64,000 nt of DNA from Nitratireductor soli (lineage in GTDB: Bacteria > Pseudomonadota > Alphaproteobacteria > Rhizobiales > Rhizobiaceae): assembly GCF_001050155.1 (NCBI RefSeq), contig NZ_LFVY01000001.1, positions 310,001-374,000 of the forward strand. The letters run 5' to 3'. Made by a program: the position numbers and the translations under genes. The notes under the pieces are model-generated. The model was not told the DNA's origin. It did not search any database and saw only the letters and a list, made by a program, of their open reading frames with translations. Shown here one piece after another: positions 54,569 to 64,000 of the stretch. Numbering within the stretch: the stretch's first letter is position 1; the number at the start of each line of letters is the position of its first letter.

Positions 54569-55932
54569 AGCAAACCCATCAACCTTTCCAGTGCGGTGGT
54601 GTAGCGCGCGGCAATCGCTTCGCGCGCCACGTGCCGGCCGCCGCGTACGCGATGCCGGCCGGCCGACCAGAGGTCGGTGACGGCGTCATTGCCGCCGGTG
54701 AAAAGCCAGCCGTCGAGAATGCCGTCATCGGCCATCATGCCTGCGAAGGACGCCGGCTCGACGGCCACCAGATCGGCCCATTTTCCGGGCTGCAGCGACC
54801 CCGCGTCGCGGCCGAGCGCGCGGGCGCCGCCGGCCAGTGCCGCGTCATAGAGTGTGCGGCCCGACGATTGGCCGTGGGCCGGCAGCACCGCGCGGGCGCG
54901 ATCGCGCAGGCGCTGCGAGTATTCGAGCTGGCGCAGTTCCTCGGCGACTGTGATGCGGATGTTGGAATCCGAGCCGATGCCGAGCGTGCCGCCGGCGGCG
55001 CGGAATTGCGGCCCGTTGAAAATACCGTCGCCGAGATTGGCTTCCGTCACAGGGCAGAGGCCGGCGACCGCACCCGTCCGCGCCAGGTTTCTGGTCTCGT
55101 CATCCGTCATGTGCGTACAGTGGATGAGACACCAGCGTTCGTCCACCTCGAACTCGCCGAGAAGCCATTCGACCGGGCGTTTGCCGTAGGCAGCAAGCAC
55201 TTCCTCGATCTCGGGCTCCTGCTCGGCGATGTGCATGTGGAAGGGAGCACCGGGCCGCATGGCGCATGCAGCCCGCAGATCATCGCGGGCGACCGCGCGC
55301 AAGGAATGGGGGGCAACGCCCAGCCGCGTATCGGCCGGCAGCCCGTCAACGCAGTCCTCGGCGCGCGCCAGCAGTTTCTCGAAACCGGCAAGATCGTTGC
55401 CGAAGCGCTGCTGCCCGCCCTTCAACGGGCGCTTGTCGACGCCACCATGGCGATAGAGCACCGGCAGCAGTGTCAGGCCGATGCCTGTCTGGGAGGCGGC
55501 AGCGGCGATGCGCGCCGACAATTCGCCGATGTCGGCATAGGCAACGCCACCCGGCTGGTGATGGACGTAGTGGAACTCGGCCACTGCCGCAAAGCCCGCC
55601 TCCTGCATTTCCATGAAGGCAAAGGCGGCGACCGTCTCGATGTCGTCGGGCGAAAGCAGGTCCAGGAAGCGATACATGATCTCGCGCCAGGTCCAGAAGC
55701 TGTCGCGGCCCTGCGGTCCGCGCCGCTCGGCCAGCCCGGCCATGGCCCGCTGGAAGGTATGGCTGTGCAGATTGGCGGTTGCCGGCAGAAGCATCGGCAC
55801 TTGCGTTGCGCCGCCGCCGGGTGTCGAATCCGGTGTCACCCGGGCGATACGACCCGCATCGTCGATCTCGATCGCGACATTCTTGCGCCAGCCATTCGGC
55901 GTGAGGGCGGTTCGAGCGAAAATGGCTTGCAT
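54565..55932 (-). CDS. hutF: Formimidoylglutamate deiminase HutF
   Basis: HutF deiminates N-formimidoylglutamate to N-formylglutamate, the step that feeds HutG in the five-step route. The 455-residue protein is an amidohydrolase-fold enzyme: metal-ligand motif NLHSHTFQRAM, VAEFHYVHH, FHMHIAEQEPE, LIHCTHMTDDE and a GIGSDSNIRI motif. Start ATG at 55932 faces the divergent hutI across 120 bases. Presence of HutF with HutG shows the organism uses the pathway yielding formate and glutamate. Confidence 0.94.
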   Translation of the reverse strand: MQAIFARTALTPNGWRKNVAIEIDDAGRIARVTPDSTPGGGATQVPMLLPATANLHSHTFQRAMAGLAERRGPQGRDSFWTWREIMYRFLDLLSPDDIETVAAFAFMEMQEAGFAAVAEFHYVHHQPGGVAYADIGELSARIAAAASQTGIGLTLLPVLYRHGGVDKRPLKGGQQRFGNDLAGFEKLLARAEDCVDGLPADTRLGVAPHSLRAVARDDLRAACAMRPGAPFHMHIAEQEPEIEEVLAAYGKRPVEWLLGEFEVDERWCLIHCTHMTDDETRNLARTGAVAGLCPVTEANLGDGIFNGPQFRAAGGTLGIGSDSNIRITVAEELRQLEYSQRLRDRARAVLPAHGQSSGRTLYDAALAGGARALGRDAGSLQPGKWADLVAVEPASFAGMMADDGILDGWLFTGGNDAVTDLWSAGRHRVRGGRHVAREAIAARYTTALERLMGLL

Positions 55933-55954
55933 GGAGCGTTTTTCCTGGATTAGA

Positions 55955-55968
55955 TATGTCTAGACATA
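55955..55968. promoter_or_regulatory. Candidate HutC operator
   Basis: TATGTCTAGACATA is a perfect 14-base palindrome, between divergent hutF and hutI. Related half-sites TAGACAA occur at about 55983 and 56000. HutC sites in relatives contain TGTNTAGACA-like cores, so this is the most probable repressor site. Confidence 0.65.
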
Positions 55969-56052
55969 ATAACATAAAACCTAGACAATAAAACAACGAT
56001 AGACAAGCGTGGCCAAACGACGGGCCTGATATTCAGGGAGGTGTCCCCAGGG

Positions 56053-57261
56053 ATGAAGCAGAGTGTCATCACGGGAATCCGCTTGGCAAGCATGCAGCAG
56101 GGCGGTGCGCCTTATGGTCTGGTGGAGGATGCGGCGATCGCGTTGGCCGGCGGCAGGGTTGCCTGGGCCGGCGCTTCGTCGGCGCTTCCCGCCACCTGGA
56201 ACGGCGTCGAGCGGTTTGATTTCAAAGGCCGGCTGGCAACCCCGGCGCTGATCGACTGTCACACGCATCTGGTGTTCGGCGGCAATCGCGCGCGCGAGTT
56301 CGAGATGCGGCTGGAAGGCGCCAGCTACGAGGAGGTGGCGCGGGCCGGCGGCGGCATCGTCTCCACCGTGACGGCTACCCGCAAGACGGGCGAAGACGCG
56401 TTGGTCGAGGGCGCGCTGAAGCGGCTCGACGTGCTGATCGCCGAAGGCGTGGCGACGGTCGAGATAAAGTCCGGCTACGGGCTGACCGTCGAGGACGAAT
56501 TGAAGATGCTGCGCGCGGCGCGCCGGCTCGGGCAGATGCGTCCGGTCCGGGTGAAGACCAGCTATCTGGCGGCTCATGCCGTGCCGGCGGAATACCGCGA
56601 CAGGCCCGATGCCTATATCGACGAGGTGGTTCTGCCGGGGCTGGACGCCGCGCACGCGGAAGGGCTGGCCGACGCGGTCGACGGATTCTGCGAAGGCATC
56701 GCCTTCTCGCCGGCCCAGATCGCCCGCGTCTTCGACAAGGCGCGGCAACTCGGCCTGCCGGTCAAGTTGCATGCGGAGCAGCTTTCCAATCTGGGCGGAG
56801 CGAAACTGGCTGCCTCTTATGGGGCGCTGTCGGCCGATCATCTGGAATATCTCGACGCCGAAGGCGTGGCGGCGATGGCCGCGGCCGGCACGGTCGCCGT
56901 GCTCCTGCCCGGCGCCTTCTACACGCTGCGCGAAACGCAGCATCCGCCGCTCGCGGCGCTCAGGGAAAAGGGCGTGCCGATCGCCATTGCCACCGACTGC
57001 AATCCTGGCTCATCGCCGCTCGCCTCGCTGCTCCTGACGATCAACATGGCCTGCACGCTGTTTCGCATGACGCCGGAAGAGGCGCTGGCCGGCGCCACGC
57101 GCGAAGCCGCCCGCGCGCTGGGCCTGGCCGCCGAGACCGGCACAATCGAGGCCGGCAAGCGCGCCGAGATCGCCATCTGGGACGTCGAGCACCCCGCCGA
57201 GCTGGCCTACCGCATCGGCTTCAACCCGCTTCATCACCGTATCATGGGAGACATTGAATGA
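56053..57261 (+). CDS. hutI: Imidazolonepropionase
   Basis: HutI hydrolyses 4-imidazolone-5-propanoate to N-formimidoylglutamate. The 402-residue amidohydrolase has metal ligands in [19 protein letters not shown] (HxH), [28 protein letters not shown] and [13 protein letters not shown] at 56053 is preferred, but an in-frame GTG at 56041 is possible; the ribosome site CAGGGAGG lies at 56033-56040. The stop overlaps the hutH start by 4 bases (ATGA). Confidence 0.93.
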   Translation: MKQSVITGIRLASMQQGGAPYGLVEDAAIALAGGRVAWAGASSALPATWNGVERFDFKGRLATPALIDCHTHLVFGGNRAREFEMRLEGASYEEVARAGGGIVSTVTATRKTGEDALVEGALKRLDVLIAEGVATVEIKSGYGLTVEDELKMLRAARRLGQMRPVRVKTSYLAAHAVPAEYRDRPDAYIDEVVLPGLDAAHAEGLADAVDGFCEGIAFSPAQIARVFDKARQLGLPVKLHAEQLSNLGGAKLAASYGALSADHLEYLDAEGVAAMAAAGTVAVLLPGAFYTLRETQHPPLAALREKGVPIAIATDCNPGSSPLASLLLTINMACTLFRMTPEEALAGATREAARALGLAAETGTIEAGKRAEIAIWDVEHPAELAYRIGFNPLHHRIMGDIE

Positions 57262-58799
57262 CGCTTGTGCTGAAACCGGGAAAGGTCACCATCCGTGACC
57301 TGGAGCGCATCTGGCGCGAGATGCTGCCGGTCCGCCTCGATCCCACCTGTCATCCGGGCATTCAGGCGGCGGCGAAGCGCATCAGCGACATCGCCCGCGG
57401 CAATGAAGCGATCTACGGCGTCAACACCGGCTTCGGCAAGCTGGCCAGCGTCAGCATCCCACCGCACGATGTGGAGACGCTGCAGCGCAATTTGATCCTG
57501 TCGCATTGCTGCGGCGTCGGCGTGCCGTTCAGCGAAACCATCGTCCGCCTCGTCATGGCGCTGAAGCTCCTGTCGCTGGGGCGCGGCGCATCGGGCGTGC
57601 GGATGGAACTCATTACCCTGATCGAGGAGATGCTGGCGCGCGGCGTCATTCCGGTCATCCCCGAAAAGGGCTCGGTCGGCGCATCGGGCGACCTGGCGCC
57701 GCTGGCGCATATGGCGGCGGCCATGATGGGCGAGGGCGAAGCATGCTTTGCCGGCGAAAGACTGCCGGCAGCCGCGGCGCTCGCCAAGGCCGGACTTGAA
57801 CCGCTCGTCTTCCAGGCCAAGGAAGGCATCGCGCTGATCAACGGCACGCAGGTGTCGACCGCGCTGGCGCTGGCCGGCCTGTTCCGCGCGCATCGCGCGG
57901 CGCGTTCGGCGCTGATCACCGGCGCGCTGTCGACCGACGCGGCGATGGGCTCGCCGGCACCGTTCCACCCGGAAATCCACGCCCTGCGCGGCCATCAGGG
58001 GCAGATCGACACGGCAGCCGCCCTGTCGGCGCTGCTCGACGGCTCGGAAATCCGCGAAAGCCACATCGAGGGTGATACGCGGGTGCAGGATCCTTATTGC
58101 ATCCGCTGCCAGCCGCAGGTGGATGGCGCCTGCCTCGACGTGCTGCGCCAGGCGGCGCGCACCTTGGTCATCGAGGCCAATGCGGTGACCGACAATCCGC
58201 TGGTCCTGTCGGACGGGCAGGTGGTGTCCGGGGGCAATTTCCACGCCGAGCCGGTGGCGCTGGCCGCCGACCAGATCGCGCTGGCCATCTGCGAGATCGG
58301 CGCCATCGCCCAGCGGCGCATCGCGCTCCTGGTCGACCCGGCCCTGTCGTTCGGCCTGCCGGCCTTTCTGGCCAGGAAGCCGGGGCTGAACTCCGGCCTG
58401 ATGATCGCCGAGGTCACCTCGGCGGCGCTGATGTCGGAAAACAAGCAGATGGCGCATCCGGCCTCGGTCGATTCGACACCCACTTCGGCCAACCAGGAAG
58501 ACCATGTGTCGATGGCCTGCCACGGCGCGCGGCGGCTGACGCCGATGAGCGAGAACCTGTTCGGCATCATCGGCATCGAGGCGGTGACGGCGGCGCAGGG
58601 CGTCGATTTCCGCAGCCCCCTGAAGACCAGCGCCGAGCTCCGCAAGGCGCATGCGGCGATCCGTGCGGTGGTTCCGGAGCTGGAGGAGGATCGTTTCCTG
58701 GCGCCCGATCTAGAAAACGCCATCGAGCTGGTGCGCTCGGGCAAGCTGAACGCCAGCGTCTCGGCCGGCGTTCTGCCGGAACTGAGGAGTGAGCCGTGA
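57258..58799 (+). CDS. hutH: Histidine ammonia-lyase
   Basis: HutH deaminates L-histidine to urocanate. The 513 residues carry the self-cyclising triad A142-S143-G144 in [16 protein letters not shown], which forms the MIO cofactor, plus the binding loop [14 protein letters not shown] and Tyr in the N-terminal helix (EAIYGVN). Length is typical. It is coupled to hutI. The hutG gene follows only after a repeat-filled gap of 169 bases. Confidence 0.97.
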   Translation: MTLVLKPGKVTIRDLERIWREMLPVRLDPTCHPGIQAAAKRISDIARGNEAIYGVNTGFGKLASVSIPPHDVETLQRNLILSHCCGVGVPFSETIVRLVMALKLLSLGRGASGVRMELITLIEEMLARGVIPVIPEKGSVGASGDLAPLAHMAAAMMGEGEACFAGERLPAAAALAKAGLEPLVFQAKEGIALINGTQVSTALALAGLFRAHRAARSALITGALSTDAAMGSPAPFHPEIHALRGHQGQIDTAAALSALLDGSEIRESHIEGDTRVQDPYCIRCQPQVDGACLDVLRQAARTLVIEANAVTDNPLVLSDGQVVSGGNFHAEPVALAADQIALAICEIGAIAQRRIALLVDPALSFGLPAFLARKPGLNSGLMIAEVTSAALMSENKQMAHPASVDSTPTSANQEDHVSMACHGARRLTPMSENLFGIIGIEAVTAAQGVDFRSPLKTSAELRKAHAAIRAVVPELEEDRFLAPDLENAIELVRSGKLNASVSAGVLPELRSEP

Positions 58800-58828
58800 T
58801 GTTGGCGATTGGCCTTATGGAGATGGTG

Positions 58829-58950
58829 CTCGCCCCTCACCCTTACCCTCTCCCCGCCTGCGGGGAGAGGGAGACGTCGGCGTTGCGGCCATCCTCCTTC
58901 TCCCCGTTCACGGGGAGAAGGTGCCGGCAGGCGGATGAGGGGCGGGCGTC
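58829..58950. repeat. Rhizobial palindromic repeats, inverted pair C and D
   Basis: Two units fill most of the hutH-hutG gap. C (58829-58873) reads CGCCCCTCACCC, then TCTCCCCG-CCTG-CGGGGAGA. D (58896-58945) reads CTTCTCCCCG-TTCA-CGGGGAGAAG, then TGCCGGCAGGCGGATGAGGGG, inverted relative to C. They may attenuate or protect the hut message. They match the units inside ftsY. Confidence 0.88.
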
Positions 58951-58968
58951 GATGCGGGAGGCTCGCGC

Positions 58969-59772
58969 ATGACCCCCGTCGAAATCCGCCAGGGTTCCTC
59001 ACCCGTCATCCTCGGCCTGCCGCACACGGGCACCCATGTGCCGGAGGCGATCCGCGCGCGGCTCAACGCGCACGGCAGGCTTTTGACCGACACGGACTGG
59101 CACATCCACCAGCTCTATGACGGCCTGCTCGACGGCGTCACGACCGTCCGGGCAACGTTCCACCGCTACGTGATCGACGCCAACCGCGATCCATCCGGCG
59201 CCAGTCTCTATCCCGGCCAGAACACGACCGGCCTCGTGCCGCTGACCGATTTCGACGACAAGCCGATCTGGAACGCCGGGGACGAGCCGACGGCGCGCGA
59301 CACGGCCGAGCGGCTGGCCGCTTTCCATGCGCCCTATCATGCGGCGCTTGAAGCCGAGATTGCCCGGGTGAAGGCATTGCACGGCGTGGCGATCCTCTAC
59401 GATTGCCATTCGATCCGCTCGCACTGCCCGTTCCTGTTCGAGGGGCGGCTGCCCGATTTCAACATCGGCACCGATGGCGGCAAGACCTGCGCGCCGCAGA
59501 TCGAGGCGGCGACCGCCGAAATCTGCGCGGCGGCGGAGGGCTATACGAGCGTTCTCAACGGCCGCTTCCGCGGCGGCTGGACGACGCGCCATTACGGCCG
59601 GCCGGAGACCGGCGTCCACGCCATCCAGATGGAGCTGGCGCAGGCGACGCATCTCGCCTCCGAAACCCTGCCCTTCGCCTATGATCCGGACAAGGCCGCG
59701 CCGCTGCGCGGGCATCTGAAAACCATTCTGGCGCGTCTCGATGAGATCGCGCTGTCGATGAAAGAGGACTGA
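58969..59772 (+). CDS. hutG: N-formylglutamate deformylase
   Basis: HutG hydrolyses N-formylglutamate to formate and glutamate, the last step of the five-step pathway. The 267-residue N-formylglutamate amidohydrolase fold shows [33 protein letters not shown]-like [17 protein letters not shown] and [13 protein letters not shown]. Start ATG at 58969 with a GGGAGG site about 10 bases upstream. It pairs with HutF, consistent with the pathway. Four bases separate it from hutU. Confidence 0.93.
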   Translation: MTPVEIRQGSSPVILGLPHTGTHVPEAIRARLNAHGRLLTDTDWHIHQLYDGLLDGVTTVRATFHRYVIDANRDPSGASLYPGQNTTGLVPLTDFDDKPIWNAGDEPTARDTAERLAAFHAPYHAALEAEIARVKALHGVAILYDCHSIRSHCPFLFEGRLPDFNIGTDGGKTCAPQIEAATAEICAAAEGYTSVLNGRFRGGWTTRHYGRPETGVHAIQMELAQATHLASETLPFAYDPDKAAPLRGHLKTILARLDEIALSMKED

Positions 59773-59776
59773 AGCC

Positions 59777-61450
59777 ATGACCAATCCACGCCACAACATC
59801 CGTGACGTGAAAGCGCCGCGCGGCACCGAGCTGAACGCCAAGAGCTGGATGACGGAAGCGCCGCTGAGGATGCTGATGAACAATCTGGACGCGGAAGTGG
59901 CGGAGAACCCGAACGAGCTGGTGGTCTATGGCGGCATCGGCCGGGCGGCGCGCACCTGGGACGATTTCGACCGCATCGCCGCGACGCTGAAGACGCTGGA
60001 GGAGGACGAGACGCTGCTCGTCCAGTCGGGCAAGCCGGTCGGCGTGTTCCGCACCCACAGGGACGCGCCGCGCGTGCTGATCGCCAATTCCAACATCGTG
60101 CCGCACTGGGCGAACTGGGATCATTTCCACGAACTCGACCGCAAGGGGCTGATGATGTACGGCCAGATGACGGCCGGCTCGTGGATCTACATCGGCACGC
60201 AGGGCATCGTGCAGGGCACGTACGAGACCTTCGTCGAGGCGGGTCGCCAGCATTATGGCGGCGACCTTAAGGGCAAGTGGATCCTGACCGCCGGGCTCGG
60301 CGGCATGGGTGGCGCGCAGCCGCTCGCCGCCGTCATGGCCGGCGCCTCGTGCCTGGCCATCGAGTGCGACGAGACCCGCATCGATTTTCGCCAGCGCACC
60401 CGTTATGTGGACGAGAAGGCGACCTCGCTGGACGAGGCGCTGGAGATGATCGACCGCTGGACGAAAGCCGGCGAGGCCAAGTCGGTCGGCCTGCTCGGCA
60501 ACGCCGCCGACATCGTGCCGGAGATGGTGCGGCGCGGCATCCGCCCCGACATGGTGACGGACCAGACCTCGGCGCACGATCCGATCAATGGCTACCTGCC
60601 GAAGGGCTGGTCGCTGGCCGAATGGCGCGACAAGCGCGAGAGCGACCCGAAGGCGGTCGAGAAGGCCGCGCGCGCCTCGATGCGCGAGCATGTGGAGGCG
60701 ATGGTCGCCTTCTGGAACCAGGGCATTCCGACGCTCGACTACGGCAACAACATCCGCCAGGTGGCGAAGGAAGAAGGGTTCGAGAACGCCTTCGCCTTCC
60801 CCGGTTTCGTGCCGGCCTATATCCGCCCGCTGTTTTGCCGCGGCATCGGCCCGTTCCGCTGGGCGGCGCTGTCGGGCGATCCGGAGGACATCTACCGGAC
60901 CGACGAGAAGGTGAAGGAGCTCTTGCCGGACAACGCGCATCTGCACCGCTGGCTCGACATGGCGCGCGAGCGCATCGCCTTCCAGGGCCTGCCGGCGCGC
61001 ATCTGCTGGGTGGGCCTGGGCGACCGGCACAGGCTCGGCCTCGCCTTCAACGAGATGGTGGCCAGCGGCGAATTGAAGGCGCCGGTGGTGATCGGCCGCG
61101 ATCATCTGGATTCCGGCTCCGTCGCCTCGCCAAACCGCGAGACGGAAGCGATGAAGGACGGTTCCGACGCCGTGTCCGACTGGCCGCTGCTCAACGCGCT
61201 GCTCAATTGCGCCTCGGGTGCCACCTGGGTGTCGCTGCACCATGGCGGCGGCGTCGGCATGGGTTTTTCGCAGCATTCGGGCATGGTGGTCTGCGCCGAC
61301 GGCACGGAAGACGCGGCGCGGCGGCTCGAGCGCGTGTTGTGGAACGATCCGGCGACGGGCGTCATGCGCCACGCCGATGCGGGATACGAGGAAGCACTGG
61401 ACTGGGCCCGGGAAAAAGGCTTGCGGCTACCGGGAATTCTGGGAAACTGA
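59777..61450 (+). CDS. hutU: Urocanate hydratase
   Basis: HutU hydrates urocanate to imidazolonepropionate using tightly bound NAD+. The 557 residues begin with family motifs [28 protein letters not shown], and contain [14 protein letters not shown] and [15 protein letters not shown] (dinucleotide binding) and the active-site cysteine region [22 protein letters not shown]. Typical length and order after hutG. The last codons lead to a TRAP transporter cluster after 25 bases. Confidence 0.97.
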   Translation: MTNPRHNIRDVKAPRGTELNAKSWMTEAPLRMLMNNLDAEVAENPNELVVYGGIGRAARTWDDFDRIAATLKTLEEDETLLVQSGKPVGVFRTHRDAPRVLIANSNIVPHWANWDHFHELDRKGLMMYGQMTAGSWIYIGTQGIVQGTYETFVEAGRQHYGGDLKGKWILTAGLGGMGGAQPLAAVMAGASCLAIECDETRIDFRQRTRYVDEKATSLDEALEMIDRWTKAGEAKSVGLLGNAADIVPEMVRRGIRPDMVTDQTSAHDPINGYLPKGWSLAEWRDKRESDPKAVEKAARASMREHVEAMVAFWNQGIPTLDYGNNIRQVAKEEGFENAFAFPGFVPAYIRPLFCRGIGPFRWAALSGDPEDIYRTDEKVKELLPDNAHLHRWLDMARERIAFQGLPARICWVGLGDRHRLGLAFNEMVASGELKAPVVIGRDHLDSGSVASPNRETEAMKDGSDAVSDWPLLNALLNCASGATWVSLHHGGGVGMGFSQHSGMVVCADGTEDAARRLERVLWNDPATGVMRHADAGYEEALDWAREKGLRLPGILGN

Positions 61451-61475
61451 CGTTTCAAAACAAGAGGGGAATCCA

Positions 61476-62567
61476 ATGAAACGGCGTCAATTCTTAAAGA
61501 CTGCCGGCATCGCCGGCGTTGCGACGGGGCTTGCCGCCCCGGCGATCGCGCAGGACAAGCGCACATGGACGATGGTCACGGCCTGGCCGAAAAACCTGCC
61601 TGGGCCGGGCGTGGCGGCGCAAATGCTGGCCGACCGCATCACCGCCTTATCGGGCGGACGGCTGGAGGTGAAACTGCACGCGGCCGGCGAGCTGGTGCCC
61701 GGCAATGGCGTGTTCGACGCCGTCTCGGAAGGCACGGCTCAGCTCTACCATGCGGTGCCGGCCTATTGGGGCTCGAAGTCGCGCGGCATCCTGCTGTTCG
61801 GCTCGCAGCCCTTCGGCCTGCGCGCGGATGAGCAGCTCGGCTGGCTGATCCATGGCGGCGGCCAGGCGCTGTATGACGAGATCTACGGCCGGTTCGGCCT
61901 GAAGCCGTTCCTGTGCGGCAATTCCGGGCCGCAATGGCAGGGCTGGTTCCGCAACGAGATCCACTCGGTCGACGACCTGAAAGGCCTGCGCTTCCGCACC
62001 ACGGGCCTTGCCTCGGAAATGTGCGCCAAGCTCGGCATGGCCGTGCAGGCGATGGGCGGCGGCGACATGTTCCAGGGCTTGCAGTCGGGCACCATCGACG
62101 CCGGCGAGTTCATCGGCCCGTGGAGCGATTCCGCCCTCGGTTTCTACCAGGTGGCGAAGAACTACTACTGGCCGGGTGTCGGCGAGCCGTCCTCGGCGGA
62201 GGAGTGCGTGGTCAACAAGGCGGCCTTTGACGAACTGCCGGCGGATCTGCAGCAGGCCGTCTCCTATGCCTGCGAATCGCTCTACAATCCTGTCTGGACG
62301 GAATATTCGACCAAGCACGCGGCGGCGCTGAAACAGCTCGTCGCCGAGCAGGGCGTTCAGGTCCGGCAATTGCCGCAAGACGTGATCGTCGCCATGGGCA
62401 ATGCGGCCGGCGAGGTGATCGCCGATCTGCGCGAGGATGACGACGAGCTGGTCAAGCGCATCGTCGAGAGCTTCCTCGCCTACCGGGCGAACATCGCCGA
62501 ATACATGGTCTATGCGGATAACGGGCAGATGAACGCCCGCGCGCTGGATTACAAGTACGGCGGTTGA
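61476..62567 (+). CDS. TRAP transporter solute-binding protein
   Basis: A 363-residue periplasmic substrate-binding protein of the TRAP (DctP) family. A twin-arginine-type signal is present (RRQFLKTAGIAGVATGLAAPAIA, cleavage near residue 26), which is usual for TakP-like members. The start MKRRQFLKTA and WTMVTAWPKNLPGPGVAAQMLADRI identify the alpha-keto-acid/TakP-like subgroup; the substrate is a carboxylate. The position after hutU suggests urocanate or another histidine-derived acid (inference). A hairpin (62578-62601) follows. Confidence 0.87.
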   Translation: MKRRQFLKTAGIAGVATGLAAPAIAQDKRTWTMVTAWPKNLPGPGVAAQMLADRITALSGGRLEVKLHAAGELVPGNGVFDAVSEGTAQLYHAVPAYWGSKSRGILLFGSQPFGLRADEQLGWLIHGGGQALYDEIYGRFGLKPFLCGNSGPQWQGWFRNEIHSVDDLKGLRFRTTGLASEMCAKLGMAVQAMGGGDMFQGLQSGTIDAGEFIGPWSDSALGFYQVAKNYYWPGVGEPSSAEECVVNKAAFDELPADLQQAVSYACESLYNPVWTEYSTKHAAALKQLVAEQGVQVRQLPQDVIVAMGNAAGEVIADLREDDDELVKRIVESFLAYRANIAEYMVYADNGQMNARALDYKYGG

Positions 62568-62577
62568 CGGGACCGGA

Positions 62578-62601
62578 CGGGCCGGGGCACCCTCCGGCCC
62601 G
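62578..62601 (+). other. Hairpin between TRAP genes
   Basis: CGGGCCGG-GGCACCCT-CCGGCCCG has 8-base arms without a T run. It probably protects the 3' end of the abundant binding-protein message and is not a terminator. Confidence 0.6.
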
Positions 62602-62622
62602 CTTCATTCGAGGATTTTCAGC

Positions 62623-63132
62623 ATGTTGCAGATGGCGGACAGGCTCGACCGCGTCAACCTGGCCGTGGGCGCAGTGGTGCGCTGGCTGGCGCTGGCCCTG
62701 GTGCTGACGCAGTTCGGCACGGTGGTGCTGCGCTACGTGTATGGCGTCAGCTTCATCTTCCTGACCGAAACCGTGCTCTACATGCATGCGGCGCTGTTCA
62801 TGCTGGCGGCCGGCTTCACGCTTCTGGTCGACGGGCATGTGCGGGTCGATATCTTCTACGGCAAGCTCGACCCGCGCGGAAAGGCGCGCATCGATGTGTT
62901 CGGCGTGCTCGGCTTCCTGCTGCCGTCGATGCTGATGATCGCCTGGTTCTCCTGGCCCTCGGTGCACAATTCGTGGAAGATCATGGAGGGCGCCATTTCC
63001 GTCGGCGGCATTCCCGCCTCCTTCCTTCTGAAATCACTGATCCCTGCCTTCTGCGTGCTGCTCATCATACAGGGGCTCGCCTGCCTCTTGCGTGACTTGG
63101 CGCGCCTTTCGGGGGACGGAACCCCCGCATGA
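62623..63132 (+). CDS. TRAP transporter small membrane subunit (DctQ)
   Basis: A 169-residue DctQ-family subunit with four hydrophobic helices, starting around VRWLALALVLTQFGTVVLRYVYG. The motif TETVLYMHAALFMLAAGFTLLVDGHVRVDIFY is family-typical. It works with the large subunit to import the substrate delivered by the binding protein. The stop overlaps the start of the large subunit gene (ATGA). Confidence 0.9.
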   Translation: MLQMADRLDRVNLAVGAVVRWLALALVLTQFGTVVLRYVYGVSFIFLTETVLYMHAALFMLAAGFTLLVDGHVRVDIFYGKLDPRGKARIDVFGVLGFLLPSMLMIAWFSWPSVHNSWKIMEGAISVGGIPASFLLKSLIPAFCVLLIIQGLACLLRDLARLSGDGTPA

Positions 63133-64000
63133 CATTACCGCTCGATATCCTGATGTTCGCCGGGCTGATCGCCGCCATCCTGGTCGGCTACCCCGTTTCC
63201 TTCATGCTGGCCGGTACTGCGGCGCTGTTCGCGCTGGTCGGCTGGATGGCCGGCCAGCTCGATCCAATGCTTCTCGGCGCGCTGGGCCAGCGCGTTTTCG
63301 GCACGCTGACCAATGATGTCCTGATCGCCATTCCGCTGTTCGTCTTCATGGGCGTGGTGCTGGAGAAGAGCCGCATCGCCGAGGAACTCCTCGAGACGAT
63401 GGCGCGCCTGTTCGGCGGCGTGCGTGGCGGGCTCGGCGTCTCGGTGATTCTGGTCGGCGCACTTCTGGCCGCCTCGACCGGCATCGTCGGCGCGACCGTG
63501 GTGGCGATGGGGTTGATCGCGCTGCCGACCATGGTGCGCAGCGGCTACGATCCGAAGCTCGCGTCCGGCATCGTCTGCACGTCGGGCACGCTCGGCCAGA
63601 TCATCCCGCCCTCGACCCTTTTGATCATCCTGTCCGACGTGATGTCGAACGCCTACCAGCAGGCGCAGTACACGCAGGGCAAGTTCACTATCGAGACCAT
63701 CTCGGTCGGCCAGGTCTTCGCCGCCGCGCTTCTGCCGGGGCTGACGCTGGTGGCCGTCTACATCGCCTATCTGCTGACGCGGGCGACCCTGTCGCCGCAT
63801 GTCGCGCCGGCGCTCGCGGAACCCGGCGACCGCCCGACTGCGGCGGAAATCCTGCGCGCAATCGTGCCTCCGGTGCTCCTGATCGTCGCCGTGCTCGGGT
63901 CGATCCTCGGCGGCGTCGCCACGCCCAGCGAGGCGGCCAGTGTCGGCGCTGTCGGTGCGCTGCTGCTGGCCGGCGTGCGCAGCGAGGGCAATGGCCGGAT
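63129..64000 (+). CDS. TRAP transporter large permease subunit (DctM), truncated
   Basis: Visible are the first 290 residues of a DctM-family permease, cut by the window end. Hydrophobic segments follow the family plan, with AGLIAAILVGYPVSFMLAGTAALFALVG, LIAIPLFVFMGVVLEKSRIA and ASTGIVGATVVAMGLIALPTMVRSGYDPKLASGI. It completes a tripartite transporter with the two previous genes. Roughly another 130 residues are expected beyond the window. Confidence 0.9.
   Translation, partial: MTLPLDILMFAGLIAAILVGYPVSFMLAGTAALFALVGWMAGQLDPMLLGALGQRVFGTLTNDVLIAIPLFVFMGVVLEKSRIAEELLETMARLFGGVRGGLGVSVILVGALLAASTGIVGATVVAMGLIALPTMVRSGYDPKLASGIVCTSGTLGQIIPPSTLLIILSDVMSNAYQQAQYTQGKFTIETISVGQVFAAALLPGLTLVAVYIAYLLTRATLSPHVAPALAEPGDRPTAAEILRAIVPPVLLIVAVLGSILGGVATPSEAASVGAVGALLLAGVRSEGNGR

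Overview
The window is chromosomal DNA from a high-GC alphaproteobacterium of the order Hyphomicrobiales (Rhizobiales). It most resembles Mesorhizobium and its Phyllobacteriaceae relatives. This rests on recognisable gene order (dapF-mtaB-ftsY-ispZ, tsaD/gpsA back to back with hemC-hemD-mitofilin-hemY, ruvCAB-ybgC-tolQRAB-pal), an alphaproteobacterial 6S RNA, CtrA boxes with rcdA (DUF1465), and the palindromic repeats typical of rhizobial genomes. No rRNA, tRNA, CRISPR array, insertion sequence or prophage was recognised. The taxonomic assignment is inference from these features, not a database search.

Layout. 1-4160: dapF (5' end outside the window), mtaB, ftsY and ispZ on the + strand. 4168-10271: SulP transporter, small XRE regulator, DUF1761 protein, methyltransferase, EVE protein, YciI protein, gpsA and tsaD on the - strand. 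10366-16615: hemC, hemD, mitofilin-like protein, hemY, TerB-like protein and a glutamine amidotransferase. 16618-21380: a moxR AAA ATPase and a VWA gene, the usual partners, separated by a VapBC45-like toxin-antitoxin pair, two related acetyltransferases and an Imm11/DUF1629-like protein. 21500-27600: 6S RNA, ygfA, ymdB, terC, hxlR/gst, a metallo-hydrolase, yebC, a SelW-like thioredoxin-fold protein and rpmE. 27789-34470: ABC exporter, then nitroreductase, FCD-GntR regulator, FAD dehydrogenase and M32 carboxypeptidase. 34551-44478: OmpA/MotA-like stator pair, suhB, efp, Sel1 protein, thiE-like gene, two TSUP permeases, acyl-CoA synthetase, a probable sRNA and rcdA. 44517-53006: ruvC, ruvA, a vapBC pair, ruvB, GNAT, ybgC, tolQRAB and pal. 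53085-64000: rpe, then a complete five-step histidine-degradation locus (hutC, hutF / hutI, hutH, hutG, hutU) followed by a TRAP transporter whose large subunit runs off the window.

Most of the window is housekeeping. The unusual parts are: rhizobial-type palindromic repeats and a hexanucleotide repeat inside the ftsY reading frame; a vapBC module inserted between ruvA and ruvB and joined to ruvB by a 4-base overlap; an AT-rich toxin-antitoxin pair wedged between moxR and its VWA partner; a CtrA-boxed probable small RNA ahead of rcdA; palindromic elements that supply the stop codons of two genes; and a hairpin that would cover the ribosome-binding site of a FAD dehydrogenase. No wholly new multi-gene system could be demonstrated from sequence alone. 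The best candidates are listed as findings.
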